A DNA stretch of 64,000 bases from Streptomyces sp. MA5143a. GTDB taxonomy: Bacteria > Actinomycetota > Actinomycetes > Streptomycetales > Streptomycetaceae. The translations under genes were made by a program, and so were the position numbers. Where the stretch lies: contig NZ_OLMK01000068.1 of the NCBI RefSeq assembly GCF_900290235.1, positions 1 through 64,000 on the forward strand. Direction: 5' to 3'. Below the pieces are notes generated by a model, which made no database searches, was not told the DNA's origin, and was given only the letters and a program-made list of their open reading frames with translations. This document shows positions 37,011 through 45,925 of the stretch, piece by piece (the stretch's first letter is position 1; each line of letters starts with the position of its first letter).

Positions 37011-37038
37011 CGTGGAACCGATCGGGAGGACAACGACG

Positions 37039-37878
37039 GTGAACGACCCGCACGGTCCGCACGACCGCCCCACCACCGCGGACCCGGGGCCGACCGGCCC
37101 CGCGGATCCGACGGCGGTGCTGTCGGCGCGCGGGATGGTCAAGGCCTTCGGTGGCGTACGCGTGCTCAACGGTGTCTCGATGGACGTCCAGGCCCGCGAG
37201 GTGGTGGTCGTCGTCGGGCCGTCCGGCTCGGGCAAGACGACGTTCCTGCGCTGCCTCAACCACCTGGAGAGCATCGACGAGGGGGAGATCCTCGTCCACG
37301 GCCGCCGGGTCGGCTACAAGGACGGCCTGGACCGGCTGGTCGAGGAGCGGCCGAGGGCGATCGCCGCCCGCAGACGCAACATCGGCTTCGTCTTCCAGCG
37401 CTTCAACCTCTTCCCCCACCTCTCCGCCCTGGACAACGTGGCCGTCGCCCCGGTGAAGGTCCTCGGCGTGCCGAAGGCCGAGGCGAGGGAACAGGCGCAG
37501 GCCCTGCTCGCCCGGGTCGGCCTCGCGCACAAGGCGTCCTCGCGGCCGTCCGTCCTCTCCGGAGGCCAGCAGCAGCGCGTCGCCATCGCGCGCGCCCTCG
37601 CCATGAAACCGGAGCTGATGCTGTTCGACGAACCCACCAGCGCCCTCGACCCGGAGATGGTCGGCGAGGTCGTCACCGTGATGAAGGAACTGGTCGAGGA
37701 CGGCCTGACCATGATCGTCGTGACCCACGAGATGGGCTTCGCGCGGTCGGCCGCGGACCGGCTCGTCATGTTCGACCAGGGGGTGATCCTGGAGGAGGGA
37801 ACCCCCGAGAAGCTCATGACGGACCCCGACCACCAGCGCACCCGCGCGTTCCTGCGGCGCATCGACGGGCACGGGTGA
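37039..37878 (+). CDS. Amino-acid ABC transporter ATP-binding protein
   Basis: A 279-aa ATPase. Walker A GPSGSGKTTF, Q-loop in NIGFVFQRFNLFPH, signature LSGGQQQRVAIARAL, Walker B LMLFDEPTSALDPE and H-loop VTHEMGF are all intact; overall GlnQ/HisP type. GTG 37039 has GGGAGGA at 37024-37030; GTG 37012 immediately after the permease stop is the alternative and adds nine residues. Its stop codon lies at the first unit of a 25-bp tandem repeat. Confidence 0.92.
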   Translation: MNDPHGPHDRPTTADPGPTGPADPTAVLSARGMVKAFGGVRVLNGVSMDVQAREVVVVVGPSGSGKTTFLRCLNHLESIDEGEILVHGRRVGYKDGLDRLVEERPRAIAARRRNIGFVFQRFNLFPHLSALDNVAVAPVKVLGVPKAEAREQAQALLARVGLAHKASSRPSVLSGGQQQRVAIARALAMKPELMLFDEPTSALDPEMVGEVVTVMKELVEDGLTMIVVTHEMGFARSAADRLVMFDQGVILEEGTPEKLMTDPDHQRTRAFLRRIDGHG

Positions 37879-38014
37879 GCGGCGCGGCGAGTGACAGGGC
37901 TGAGCGGCGCGGCGAGTGACAGGGCTGAGCGGCGCGGCGACGGGCATGGCTGAGCGGCGCGGCGACGGGCATGGCTGAGCGGCGCGGCGACGGGCATGGC
38001 TGAGCGGCGCGGCG
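37877..38014. repeat. 25-bp tandem repeat (five full units plus partial)
   Basis: Unit form GAGCGGCGCGGCGA-N11 repeats at 37877, 37902, 37927, 37952 and 37977, with a partial copy from 38002. Units 1-2 end GTGACAGGGCT and units 3-5 end CGGGCATGGCT, so the array grew by at least two duplication events. It begins inside the ATPase stop codon (37876-37878), and every unit boundary recreates TGAG. Confidence 0.9.
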
Positions 38015-38102
38015 GCCATGCGGAGTCACCCGCCCAGGCGGTCCTGCCGCACGGCGCCGCCGATGCGTTGGGTGCGCACCGGGACGGGAGCGGTCCGGGA
38101 CG

Positions 38103-38625
38103 CCACCGGAGACCCCGGAGGGACATCCGCGCGAACGCCGGTTCGGCGCGCTCGTGTTGCTGCTGACCACTGTCACCGGCGTCGTGGACGCGGTCGGCTT
38201 CGTCGCGCTTGACGGGGTCTTCGCCGGAGACACGACAGGAAACGTGGTCACGCCGGCGGTCGGCGGGGCCGGCGTCCGCGAGGTGCCGGTCACCGCCGTC
38301 GCGGGGACACTGTCCGGGTTCGTCCTCGGGGTGGCGCCGGCGGCCCGCTTCCTGAGCGCAGGAGCCTCGGCCGCGGCCCGGTGCCGCGGTCGCAGGGCCG
38401 TCGTACCGGCCTGCTCGGCGCCCTGGCCGCCGCGTCGTGCCCGCGGATGGCGTGGGCGCCCCAGCCCACCGGGTCCATGGCCACTGCCGTCACGGCGTTG
38501 CTGGGGCTGATGAGGGGGCAGACGGCCACGGTGCGGCGTCTGATGATGAGGGACGTCTCCGGTGTGGTGTTGACAATGACGCTAGCCGGGCTCGCCCAGA
38601 GCGCCCGGACCGCCGACCCGGACGG
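38103..38625 (+). pseudogene. Decayed DUF1275 (YoaK-like) membrane protein gene
   Basis: The frame through 38154 encodes LVLLLTTVTGVVDAVGFVAL and GVFAGDTTGNVV, the N-terminal signature of DUF1275 transporter-like proteins. Around 38350-38420 this similarity is lost, and the frame entered at 38381 continues with the later family blocks AVTALLGLMRGQTATVRRL and GVVLTMTLAGLAQ. The family C-terminus is missing. So the gene is frameshifted, probably internally deleted and 3'-truncated at about 38.62 kb, where the accessory region begins. Confidence 0.62.
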
Positions 38626-39354
38626 CCTGCAGAAGGCGCAGTCCCCCAACAGACCGCCGGCCGGGTGCCGTCGAGGGCCCCGGCCCAGGCGGAACGACCT
38701 GCTGGCGTCCTGGAGGAGCTTCTTCGGCAGAGCCCAATGCGGCCCGAATCGTATGACGTCAATCGTCGCAGCGATCCTCATCCTGGAACGGCAGCGTCGG
38801 ATGACCTCTGTGTTGCCGGCGAGTGCGTTTATGCCCCAGAGCGTGGACCAGCCAGCCATCCAAAGCAGTTGGAGAGGAGCCGGACCAGCCAAGATGGGTG
38901 TCAGGGCATACCGGCATCGTCTTCCGCCAAGCGTCGCAGGCACCGCGTACGTGCCGATGTCGTACGCAGGCGTCACCAATGTCCGGGGCACCCCGGGCGG
39001 CGCGGACGGCCGGGACGTGGAACGCGTCATCATCGACGGCTACGAGCGTTCCCTGGGGCGCGCTGACGTTGACCACAGTCGCTTTTATTCCGTTGTGCTC
39101 CGCCCCCAGGATGTTGAAAGCGCAGGATCCTGCGGGGTTCATTGTTCGGTCCGCCCTGCGGGTTCTGGGCAGACAAGGCGGCTCATTCGCAACACGCTCC
39201 TCAATGGCTTCGCAGTGGCTCGCCCGTACGTCGTCACCACGCCGTGACCAGCGGCGTCGCCGAATCAAACCGATTCTGCGACAGCTCTGAGGAGCCGCCA
39301 CGCCAGACGGGGTATGCGTCGCGCAAGGCGCGCCTCCTGCGTGAAAACACCGCA
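38626..39354. other. Left border of the accessory island, no intact gene
   Basis: About 730 bp with visibly lower G+C than the chromosome on its left and no reading frame that looks like a conserved protein on either strand. It probably represents degraded DNA at the junction between the chromosome and the imported cluster. Fragments of mobile-element genes may be here, but I could not recognise any. Confidence 0.4.
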
Positions 39355-39383
39355 TTGCATGACCGTTGAACAGGTGGTCTAAT
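39355..39383 (+). promoter_or_regulatory. Promoter of the LanB-type operon
   Basis: -35 TTGCAT (39355-39360), a 17-nt spacer and -10 TCTAAT (39378-39383) form a good consensus promoter. Transcription would start near 39390, leaving a leader of about 100 nt before the first gene at 39492. It is the only convincing promoter seen upstream of the six-gene set. Confidence 0.6.
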
Positions 39384-39446
39384 GGCGATCGCGTTTGTGA
39401 TCATGAACGGGCGGCAGACCACCGCGGGTCTCGAGCGTGTAGCGCA

Positions 39447-39469
39447 TCTTCACCGGTGTTTGGTGAAGA
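39447..39469 (+). promoter_or_regulatory. Hairpin in the leader of the LanB-type operon
   Basis: TCTTCACC (39447-39454) pairs perfectly with GGTGAAGA (39462-39469) around a 7-nt loop. It lies 11 nt before the purine-rich SD stretch (39481-39490). There is no T run, so an RNA regulatory or stability element is more likely than a terminator. Confidence 0.4.
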
Positions 39470-39491
39470 GAAGGTGAAACGGGGGAAGGAC

Positions 39492-42017
39492 ATGGGGGAC
39501 TCCTGGAGCGTCATGAGGGGAGCAATGCTCCGGCAAGCGGGGTTTCCCGTTGATTTGCTGGACATTCTCATCCATGACACTGGGGATCACGCGGCGGCTG
39601 TCCGTGACGCACATGAAGCAGCAAAGGGTGCAGCGGAAATCCTGGCTCGCGTACTGCGAAGCAGTGATGCCTCGTCCAACCAGCGCCCGTTGACGCGACT
39701 GGGTCGATTGAAGCAGTTCGCGGCAGCGGATCGACGTGCCGTCCCGGATGCACGACAAGATCTCGTCACCGCTTATCACGTGGCGCTGACCGGGCTGGAA
39801 GAAGCGCTGGATCAGTTCGACCGTCGACACGCCCGCGCCCTGGAAGCTTCTCGGGCACAGGTGAAGCAGCTCTTTCAGGAACGTACCGAGCTGCGTCAGG
39901 TCCTCATGCTGTCCAACGAGTCGAACTATCCGCACTTCGATGGATGGCTCACGCAGGATCGCGACCCCAGTGATCGTACCGGTCGCCGTATGACCGATCT
40001 GCTGACCATGTATCTGCAGCGCGTGACGACGAAAAACGAGACGGCCTCACACTTCGGTCCGGTCAGTGTCGCCCGTGTGGGAGCTGCGGAGGCAGGGATC
40101 TCCTGGCATGAGGGCCCTCTTCGGCGGATTGCCTATCTCAGTCACTGGGCCGCCGAGCGGCTGGCGGCGACGCTGGGGAGCGACCCCCGGTTCCGGGGCG
40201 GAATTCGCCCACGCCTTCTGCCATTGGCATTCCGTGAGGGTGACCGCGTCGACCGTTACGCCTTCCGAACTCGGACCGGTATGCCCGACGACTGGGTGTT
40301 CATCGTCGTGGGAAGTTCACCGCTCGAACCCGACGCAGAGTGGATATGGCGGCACGCGGACGGCCAACGCACCATCAGCGAACTGCACCAGCTATGGCGA
40401 GAGTCGTCGGGCCGTCCGACGCACGAACTCGACGCTGTTATCGAAAAATGCAGCAACGACGGCTGGCTGATCGCCCTGCCCGAAATACCCGTGGGGACGA
40501 TCGACCCCCTCGCCGTGCTGCGTGACTTCGTGACCGAATCCGAGGTCCATGCGACTGACGTCGATCAAATAATCGACGACCTCACTACATTCCTGCACAC
40601 CTTTCCTGATGCCCCGTCGTCGGATCGCTATGCTCTTTCCCGGAGCATCCGTGAACGGTTTGAGGAATTCACCGGGGAATCCGCTGCGCGTCCCGGCGGA
40701 TCACACTATGCCGACCGGTCCATCTTCTACGAAGAGGCAATGGGCCCGCAGTATGATCTGTCGGTCTCGGCAAGCATCGAACGGTTTGTCGAGGACGAAC
40801 TCTCCCCGGTTTACGAGATGGTGCTTCTCAAGCCTCGCGCCCGCATGAGGCGCGAAACGGAAATCATGCACACCTGGGCTCTAGAAGCCTTCGGGGGATC
40901 AACTCGCGTCCCGCTTCACCGCTTTTACCAGGAGTTCTTCTCTGCCGAAGAACGCATCCACACTGCATGTGCCGAAGTGGACCATCAGGTGGCCGCCATC
41001 GAGGCCGAACTCCGTTCTGCCCTACTGGCGGAAGCGGACCTCGAGGCACACGAGATCGAGGTCGGCCGACAGCGCCTCGAGTCGGTGCTGGCCCGCCACG
41101 CCGGTGGCCCGCCCGCCTTGTGCAGCCCCGACGTGATGCTCGCGGCCGAGGATGCCCAAGCCCTGGCCGATGGCAGATTCACCGCCGTCGTCGGCGACTG
41201 CCACGCACTACGTGACCCCCTCACCCATTCCAGCCTTGCCCCCCTGCTCGCGGCTGAGTACGGAGGTGCCGCGGAGGAGGCCCAGAGCCGCTACGAGGCG
41301 CTCCTGGATCCGGATGAGGTTCTGGTCGACCTGGCTCGTGCCCACCTGGACAAGACCGGTGCGCAACTTGCTTACCCCTGCCCCGACGTCGAGGTGTACG
41401 GCCGGTCGGGCAAGCCGCGCGGTCAAGTCCTCCAGCCTCGGCAGCTGTACATCGCCGTCACCGAGGACCGCCTTGAACTACGGGCGGAGGGTTTGACGGG
41501 ACGGCTCCGACTGAAGGCACCTTTCGCGGGCGGCCCCGGCATCCGACACGACCCACTCGCCGCCTTCGCCTTCCCCCGTCACTTCGGAGGCATCGGCCTC
41601 AATCTCGACGATCTGCGGCACGTGCCGCGCATCCGTTGCGGGAGAGTCGTCCTGCGCCGCGAGAGCTGGCGGGTCCCGGCGGCCCAACTCGCGGCTTGGT
41701 CTCCGCTGGAACGCCCTCTCTCCGCCGACGCGGCGGCGTTCCTGGGAGCTGAGAGCCTTCGGCGTTCGCTGGGGCTGCCGGATCGTTGCTTCGTGAAGAT
41801 CCCCGGTGAGCCCAAGCCGATCTACGTGGATTGGCGTGCTCCTCTCCTTGTGAGGCAGTTGTTCCGGCTGGCGAAGTCGACGACCGGAACACTGGAGTTC
41901 AGCGAGATGCTCCCCGGTCCGGGCGAGCTGTGGCTCGAGGTAGCCGGGCAGCGTCACACCAGTGAGCTCCGGTGCACCGTCTATTCCCGGTCTGCCGGCG
42001 TGCCCTCTGCCTTGTAA
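39492..42017 (+). CDS. LanB-like (lantibiotic dehydratase N-terminal / PEARL-type) protein 1
   Basis: An 841-aa protein of the lantibiotic dehydratase N-domain family. LanB enzymes transfer glutamate from Glu-tRNA to Ser/Thr; short relatives (PEARLs) add amino acids from aminoacyl-tRNA to a peptide C-terminus. I see LRQAGFP near residue 15, MTDLLTMYLQRVTTKNETAS then HFGP (about 162-185), SHWAAERLA, SHYADRSIFYEEA (about 400-412), DVEVYGRSGKPR and the C-terminal FVKIPGEPKPIYVDW. No C-terminal elimination domain follows. ATG 39492 matches the start of the paralogue next door (shared SWS...LRQAGFP) and has GGGGGAAGGA upstream. Codon use is less G+C-biased than in flanking genes, suggesting transfer. 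Family likely; reaction and substrate inferred. Confidence 0.72.
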   Translation: MGDSWSVMRGAMLRQAGFPVDLLDILIHDTGDHAAAVRDAHEAAKGAAEILARVLRSSDASSNQRPLTRLGRLKQFAAADRRAVPDARQDLVTAYHVALTGLEEALDQFDRRHARALEASRAQVKQLFQERTELRQVLMLSNESNYPHFDGWLTQDRDPSDRTGRRMTDLLTMYLQRVTTKNETASHFGPVSVARVGAAEAGISWHEGPLRRIAYLSHWAAERLAATLGSDPRFRGGIRPRLLPLAFREGDRVDRYAFRTRTGMPDDWVFIVVGSSPLEPDAEWIWRHADGQRTISELHQLWRESSGRPTHELDAVIEKCSNDGWLIALPEIPVGTIDPLAVLRDFVTESEVHATDVDQIIDDLTTFLHTFPDAPSSDRYALSRSIRERFEEFTGESAARPGGSHYADRSIFYEEAMGPQYDLSVSASIERFVEDELSPVYEMVLLKPRARMRRETEIMHTWALEAFGGSTRVPLHRFYQEFFSAEERIHTACAEVDHQVAAIEAELRSALLAEADLEAHEIEVGRQRLESVLARHAGGPPALCSPDVMLAAEDAQALADGRFTAVVGDCHALRDPLTHSSLAPLLAAEYGGAAEEAQSRYEALLDPDEVLVDLARAHLDKTGAQLAYPCPDVEVYGRSGKPRGQVLQPRQLYIAVTEDRLELRAEGLTGRLRLKAPFAGGPGIRHDPLAAFAFPRHFGGIGLNLDDLRHVPRIRCGRVVLRRESWRVPAAQLAAWSPLERPLSADAAAFLGAESLRRSLGLPDRCFVKIPGEPKPIYVDWRAPLLVRQLFRLAKSTTGTLEFSEMLPGPGELWLEVAGQRHTSELRCTVYSRSAGVPSAL

Positions 42018-42081
42018 GGCCGACCGCCGCCACATCGGTATCTCTCACCTCGTCACCACCCCTCCGAGAGGCTCGCTCGAC

Positions 42082-44622
42082 ATGTCTGCGGACAACTGTG
42101 TTCCCACGTCATGGTCGCTGGTTCCGATCGCTCTGCTGCGTCAAGCCGGCTTCCCCATCAGCCTGTTGGACCCCCTCGCGGAACCCGACTGGTTCCCCGA
42201 GGCCCTGACGGTCCTCGACTGTCACTCTCGTCTGCGAGCTGCGGGCCGACGCCTGCGCAAGGATCTCAAGACGGCCAACGCAACCAACCGCAAGGCTGTC
42301 GGTAACGCGGTGGGCATGCTTCGTCCCGTTCCCGAGGCCGACGCGCGAGAAGCAGTCGCGGCGCTGGGCGGTGACTCCTCGGCGCTGACGGAGTACCAGA
42401 AGACCGGTGAGGAGCTGCGTGGTCTTCTGGAAGAGTTTCGCGCCTCCCTGTCCGACCGCCTCGACCGGGGACGGTCGGCGGTGGTGAAGGCGTTCGCGGA
42501 TCAACGGCTTCAGGACGTGCTGCTGCTGTCCAACGATGCTGCCGCTCCCCAGTTCCTGGACTGGTTGCTCCGCTACACCGGCGAGCGCGGCGGCCGTACT
42601 CGGCGGATGACCGACATGCTCGCCATGTACCTCCAGCGTGTGGCGACGAAGAACGAGACCCACTCGCATTTCGGCCCTCTCAACGTCGCCCGCGTCGACC
42701 ATGAGCCGGGTACCTTCAGCTGGTCGCAGGGTCCTGCCGTCAGTAACCGCACCTACATCAGTCACTGGGCCGCTGAGCGGCTCGCGCAGGTCTACAGCAC
42801 CGACTCCCGCTGTCGTCCGCTCATCCGTCCGCGGCGTCGACCGCTCGTCTTCGTCCGCAACGGTGCCGTGGAGGTCTACAGCAGTGGCGCGAACGCGGCG
42901 CCCGGAGAAGACTGGCGGTTCGCCTTCCTGGGCCGGTACGACGTCGACGCTGCCGAGGAATGGCTTCTGCGCCATGCCGACGGGGAGTCGCCCCTGCCTG
43001 ACCTCGAGCGGCGCTGGCCCCATGAAACCGGCTCCTTGGAAGACCTGGACACCGTTCTCGTGCGGCTGGAAGAACGTGGCTGGATCGCGGCGCGCATCGA
43101 GGTGCCCAGCGGGGACCCGAAACCGCTCGTCTTTCTGCGTGATCGGCTCACAGAGGTGGGCGCGGACGACGCTGTCGCCTCGATCGCCGCCATCGAGGCT
43201 GACCTTGCCGCGTTCCGCGACGCACGGCACCCCGACCGACCGGACGCGCTGCGCGTCCTCAAGGAACGGTTCGAGACGTCGGCCGCAGCCTCCGCCAACC
43301 GGCTGTCCGGCAGCCACTACGCCGACCGGAGCATCCTCTGGGAAGAGGCGCATGGTCGGCTGGACGGTCTGCGCATCGGCGCGGACCTGGCGGAAGTCCT
43401 GACCACAGAACTGGCCTTCACCTACGAACTTGCGCTTGCAGCCCCGCGCCTGCGGTTCCTGCGGGAGAGCGAGGCCGTCAACATCTGGTTCCGTGGGCGC
43501 TTCGGAGACGAGACATCCGTATCCCTCACCGACTACTACCGGGCCTTCACGGAGGATCGTGACCAGCTTGCCGAGGCCTGTGCGGCGGTCGACGCCGATG
43601 TCGCCAGTCTCGACGCGGAGGTGGAACGGCTGCTGATCGGTGACGCTGCCGGCGCACGCGAGGTGGTGGTGCCTGAGGAGCGCGTCGCCGAACTGCGACG
43701 GGCCCTGCCCCGGACACCCGCGGCCTTCTGCAATCCCGATGTGCTCTTCGCCGCCGAGAGCCCGGAGGCACTGGCCGCCGGTCGCTTCCTGTCCGTAGTG
43801 GGCGAATGTCACGCAGGCAGGGAACTGCTCACCCACAGCAGTCTGTCGATCCAGATAGCCGAACGAGCCCCGTCGGTGACTGAAGAGGTTCACCGTCGCT
43901 ACGCCAGCCTGCTCGAAGACGACGAATACCTCGCCGACGTCATCCGGGGACACTCGGACAAAACCGCGTCACAACTGCCTTTTCCTGGGCCTGACGTGGA
44001 GGTCTTCGGCCGTTCCCCCAAGCCCAGGTCCGAGGTGATCCATCCCGCAGACCTCTTCGTGTGTCTGCGGGACGGGCGACTCGAACTGAGGTCGCACGGG
44101 CGGCCTGGGCGACTGCGTCTTCTCGCCCCGCCCGCGGGCGGCTACAGCCTGGTGGACGACCCGCTTGCCCTGTTCGCCTTCCCCCGGTTGCGAGGCGGCA
44201 ACGGACTACGGCTGGCCCACCTGCCGCACGTGCCCCGCATTCGTCATGGGCGGACAGTGATACAGAGGGAGACCTGGCGAATCGACGCGACGGGGCTACG
44301 CGGCTGGTCCCCGACCGGCAGCCCGGTGAAGAACGACGACACGGCCGAGTTCCTTACCGCCGCGAAGCTGCGCGCGATGTACGGCTGGCCGCGTCGAGTG
44401 TTCGCGAAGGTGCCGGGTGAACCCAAGCCGATCTTCGTGGACTGGGACGCCCCCTTGCTCGTACGCCAGTTCTTCCGCCTCGTTCGCAAGGCCGAGGGCA
44501 CGGTTGTGATCTCCGAGATGGTGCCGGACGCCGACTTCGGCTGGCTGCGGGTCGACGGCGCTCGCCATACCAGCGAGCTGCGCTACGCCGTGTTCTCCCC
44601 GGTACCGCGGAAGGGCATCTGA
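42082..44622 (+). CDS. LanB-like (lantibiotic dehydratase N-terminal / PEARL-type) protein 2
   Basis: An 846-aa paralogue of the preceding protein, collinear over its whole length. Shared blocks include LLRQAGFPISLLD, MTDMLAMYLQRVATKNETHS then HFGP, THISHWAAERLA-like YISHWAAERLA, SHYADRSILWEEA, LTHSSLSIQIAE (LTHSSLAPLLAAE in protein 1), DVEVFGRSPKPRSEVI and FAKVPGEPKPIFVDW. It also lacks an elimination domain. Two different aminoacyl-tRNA-dependent ligases acting in sequence, or a heteromeric enzyme, are both possible. ATG 42082 has GAGAGG at 42065-42070 and lies 64 nt after protein 1. A 3-nt gap leads to the MFS gene, so cotranscription is nearly certain. Confidence 0.72.
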   Translation: MSADNCVPTSWSLVPIALLRQAGFPISLLDPLAEPDWFPEALTVLDCHSRLRAAGRRLRKDLKTANATNRKAVGNAVGMLRPVPEADAREAVAALGGDSSALTEYQKTGEELRGLLEEFRASLSDRLDRGRSAVVKAFADQRLQDVLLLSNDAAAPQFLDWLLRYTGERGGRTRRMTDMLAMYLQRVATKNETHSHFGPLNVARVDHEPGTFSWSQGPAVSNRTYISHWAAERLAQVYSTDSRCRPLIRPRRRPLVFVRNGAVEVYSSGANAAPGEDWRFAFLGRYDVDAAEEWLLRHADGESPLPDLERRWPHETGSLEDLDTVLVRLEERGWIAARIEVPSGDPKPLVFLRDRLTEVGADDAVASIAAIEADLAAFRDARHPDRPDALRVLKERFETSAAASANRLSGSHYADRSILWEEAHGRLDGLRIGADLAEVLTTELAFTYELALAAPRLRFLRESEAVNIWFRGRFGDETSVSLTDYYRAFTEDRDQLAEACAAVDADVASLDAEVERLLIGDAAGAREVVVPEERVAELRRALPRTPAAFCNPDVLFAAESPEALAAGRFLSVVGECHAGRELLTHSSLSIQIAERAPSVTEEVHRRYASLLEDDEYLADVIRGHSDKTASQLPFPGPDVEVFGRSPKPRSEVIHPADLFVCLRDGRLELRSHGRPGRLRLLAPPAGGYSLVDDPLALFAFPRLRGGNGLRLAHLPHVPRIRHGRTVIQRETWRIDATGLRGWSPTGSPVKNDDTAEFLTAAKLRAMYGWPRRVFAKVPGEPKPIFVDWDAPLLVRQFFRLVRKAEGTVVISEMVPDADFGWLRVDGARHTSELRYAVFSPVPRKGI

Positions 44623-44625
44623 GCC

Positions 44626-45849
44626 GTGGCGCAGACCACGAAAGCCCCCCTGGGGGGCGCGTACAGGACCTTGTGGACAGCCTCCACGATTTCCACCCTC
44701 GGTGACGGCATGCGGTTCACCGCACTTCCCCTGCTCTCCGCGGTGTTGCTGAAGGACGCCTTCGCGGTGAGTCTCGTGTCGGCGGCGGCGACACTGCCCT
44801 GGCTTGTCCTCAGCCTTCCAGCCGGCGCGCTTGCCGACCGCTGGAACCGGAACCGTCTGATGGTGACAGCCGACCTGCTGCGCGCGTGTGCGCTCGGCGC
44901 TGCCGTGCTTCTGCTGACCAACGACCGACTCGGCCTCGAGGCTCTGCTCGCCATCGCTCTCCTGCTCGGTGCCGGGGAGGTGCTCTTCGACTGCGCGTCC
45001 TTCGCGGTGTTGCCGCAACTGGTCGACGCCGAACAACTGCCCAAGGCCAATGGCCGACTGTTCACTGCCCAGACAGTCAGCCGAGACATGGCAGGTCACG
45101 TCCTGGGAAGTTGGCTCTTCACAGTCGGCCAGGCTCTCCCCTTCCTCCTCAACGCCTGTTCCTTCGTGCTGTCCGCCGCCTTCCTCAGCAGGCTCCCACG
45201 TGGCCCCCAGCCGTCCGCTTCCTCCTCACGCCGGCTACTCAAGGAGATCACCGAAGGCATCTCCTACATCTGGAGCGACCGGTTGGTCCGCGCTCTGACC
45301 CTTGTCGCGGGCCTCATCAACGCGGTGTACCTCGGACAGGTCGCCATCTTCGTCCTGCTGGTGACACGAGTGCTGCACCTGCCGGCCTCCGCCTACGGCA
45401 TTCTGATCGCGGTCTCTGCGCTCGGGGGTGTTCTCGGAGGCGCGCTGGCAGACCTGATCACCCGACGGCTCGGCACGGCACGTTCTCTCATGGCGGCGCT
45501 CATCGTCGTGGCGCTGTCCGGTCCGGCGACGGCCGCCACCACGATCCCGCTCGTCGTCGGTGTCGCCTACTTCGCCACCGGCTTCTCGATCATGGTGTGG
45601 AACGTGGTCGCGGTCTCGCTACGCCAGGAGCTCGTCCCGGCCCGACTCCTGGGCCGTTCCATCGGCGCCTACCGTTTGTTCGCTTGGGGGACCATGCCCG
45701 TCGGGGCCGCTCTCTACGGAGCGATGGCCGATGCCTGGGGCCCCCGCGCCGCGTTCGCGGCGGGCAGCCTGTTGACCCTTGCCGCTCTGTGCCTCGTCGG
45801 CCCCGCCCTGCTGAACTCCTCACGCCCCAAGCCGAGTTCGGTGAGCTGA
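44626..45849 (+). CDS. MFS transporter, probable product exporter
   Basis: A 407-aa major facilitator with about twelve membrane helices. The A-loop signature reads PAGALADRWNRNRLMV between helices 2 and 3, and a second half-repeat occurs at GGALADLITRRLGTARSL. Overall it resembles the EntS-like/MFS_3 drug-efflux group, which exports siderophores and peptidic natural products. GTG 44626 lies 3 nt after the LanB-2 stop. In this context it is best read as the exporter of the island's product and possibly a self-resistance gene; the substrate is unproven. Confidence 0.85.
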   Translation: MAQTTKAPLGGAYRTLWTASTISTLGDGMRFTALPLLSAVLLKDAFAVSLVSAAATLPWLVLSLPAGALADRWNRNRLMVTADLLRACALGAAVLLLTNDRLGLEALLAIALLLGAGEVLFDCASFAVLPQLVDAEQLPKANGRLFTAQTVSRDMAGHVLGSWLFTVGQALPFLLNACSFVLSAAFLSRLPRGPQPSASSSRRLLKEITEGISYIWSDRLVRALTLVAGLINAVYLGQVAIFVLLVTRVLHLPASAYGILIAVSALGGVLGGALADLITRRLGTARSLMAALIVVALSGPATAATTIPLVVGVAYFATGFSIMVWNVVAVSLRQELVPARLLGRSIGAYRLFAWGTMPVGAALYGAMADAWGPRAAFAAGSLLTLAALCLVGPALLNSSRPKPSSVS

Positions 45850-45925
45850 AGACTTTCTCTCTTTTCGTACGCGCTTCTTGGCGCCTTCTGGACCCCGGAC
45901 TTCTCGACCACAGATACGGAGTGTC

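Noticed and set aside
37877..38014. CRISPR array
   Set aside because: The copies are directly adjacent 25-bp tandem repeats without unique spacers, and no cas genes are present.
38290..39033. Minus-strand frame with a protein-like stretch (LTPILAGPAPLQLLWMAGWS)
   Set aside because: Third-position composition is mixed, there is no family match I recognise, and part of it is antisense to the DUF1275 remnant.
39382..39477. 31-codon frame (MAIAFVIMNG...) just upstream of the first LanB-like gene as a precursor peptide
   Set aside because: Its start codon overlaps the -10 box of the operon promoter, so the mRNA would begin after the ATG. It also has no Ser/Thr/Cys-rich core or conserved C-terminal residue pattern.
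39492..44622. Classical class I lanthipeptide cluster
   Set aside because: No LanA-like precursor, no LanC cyclase and no C-terminal elimination domain are visible in the two LanB-like proteins.
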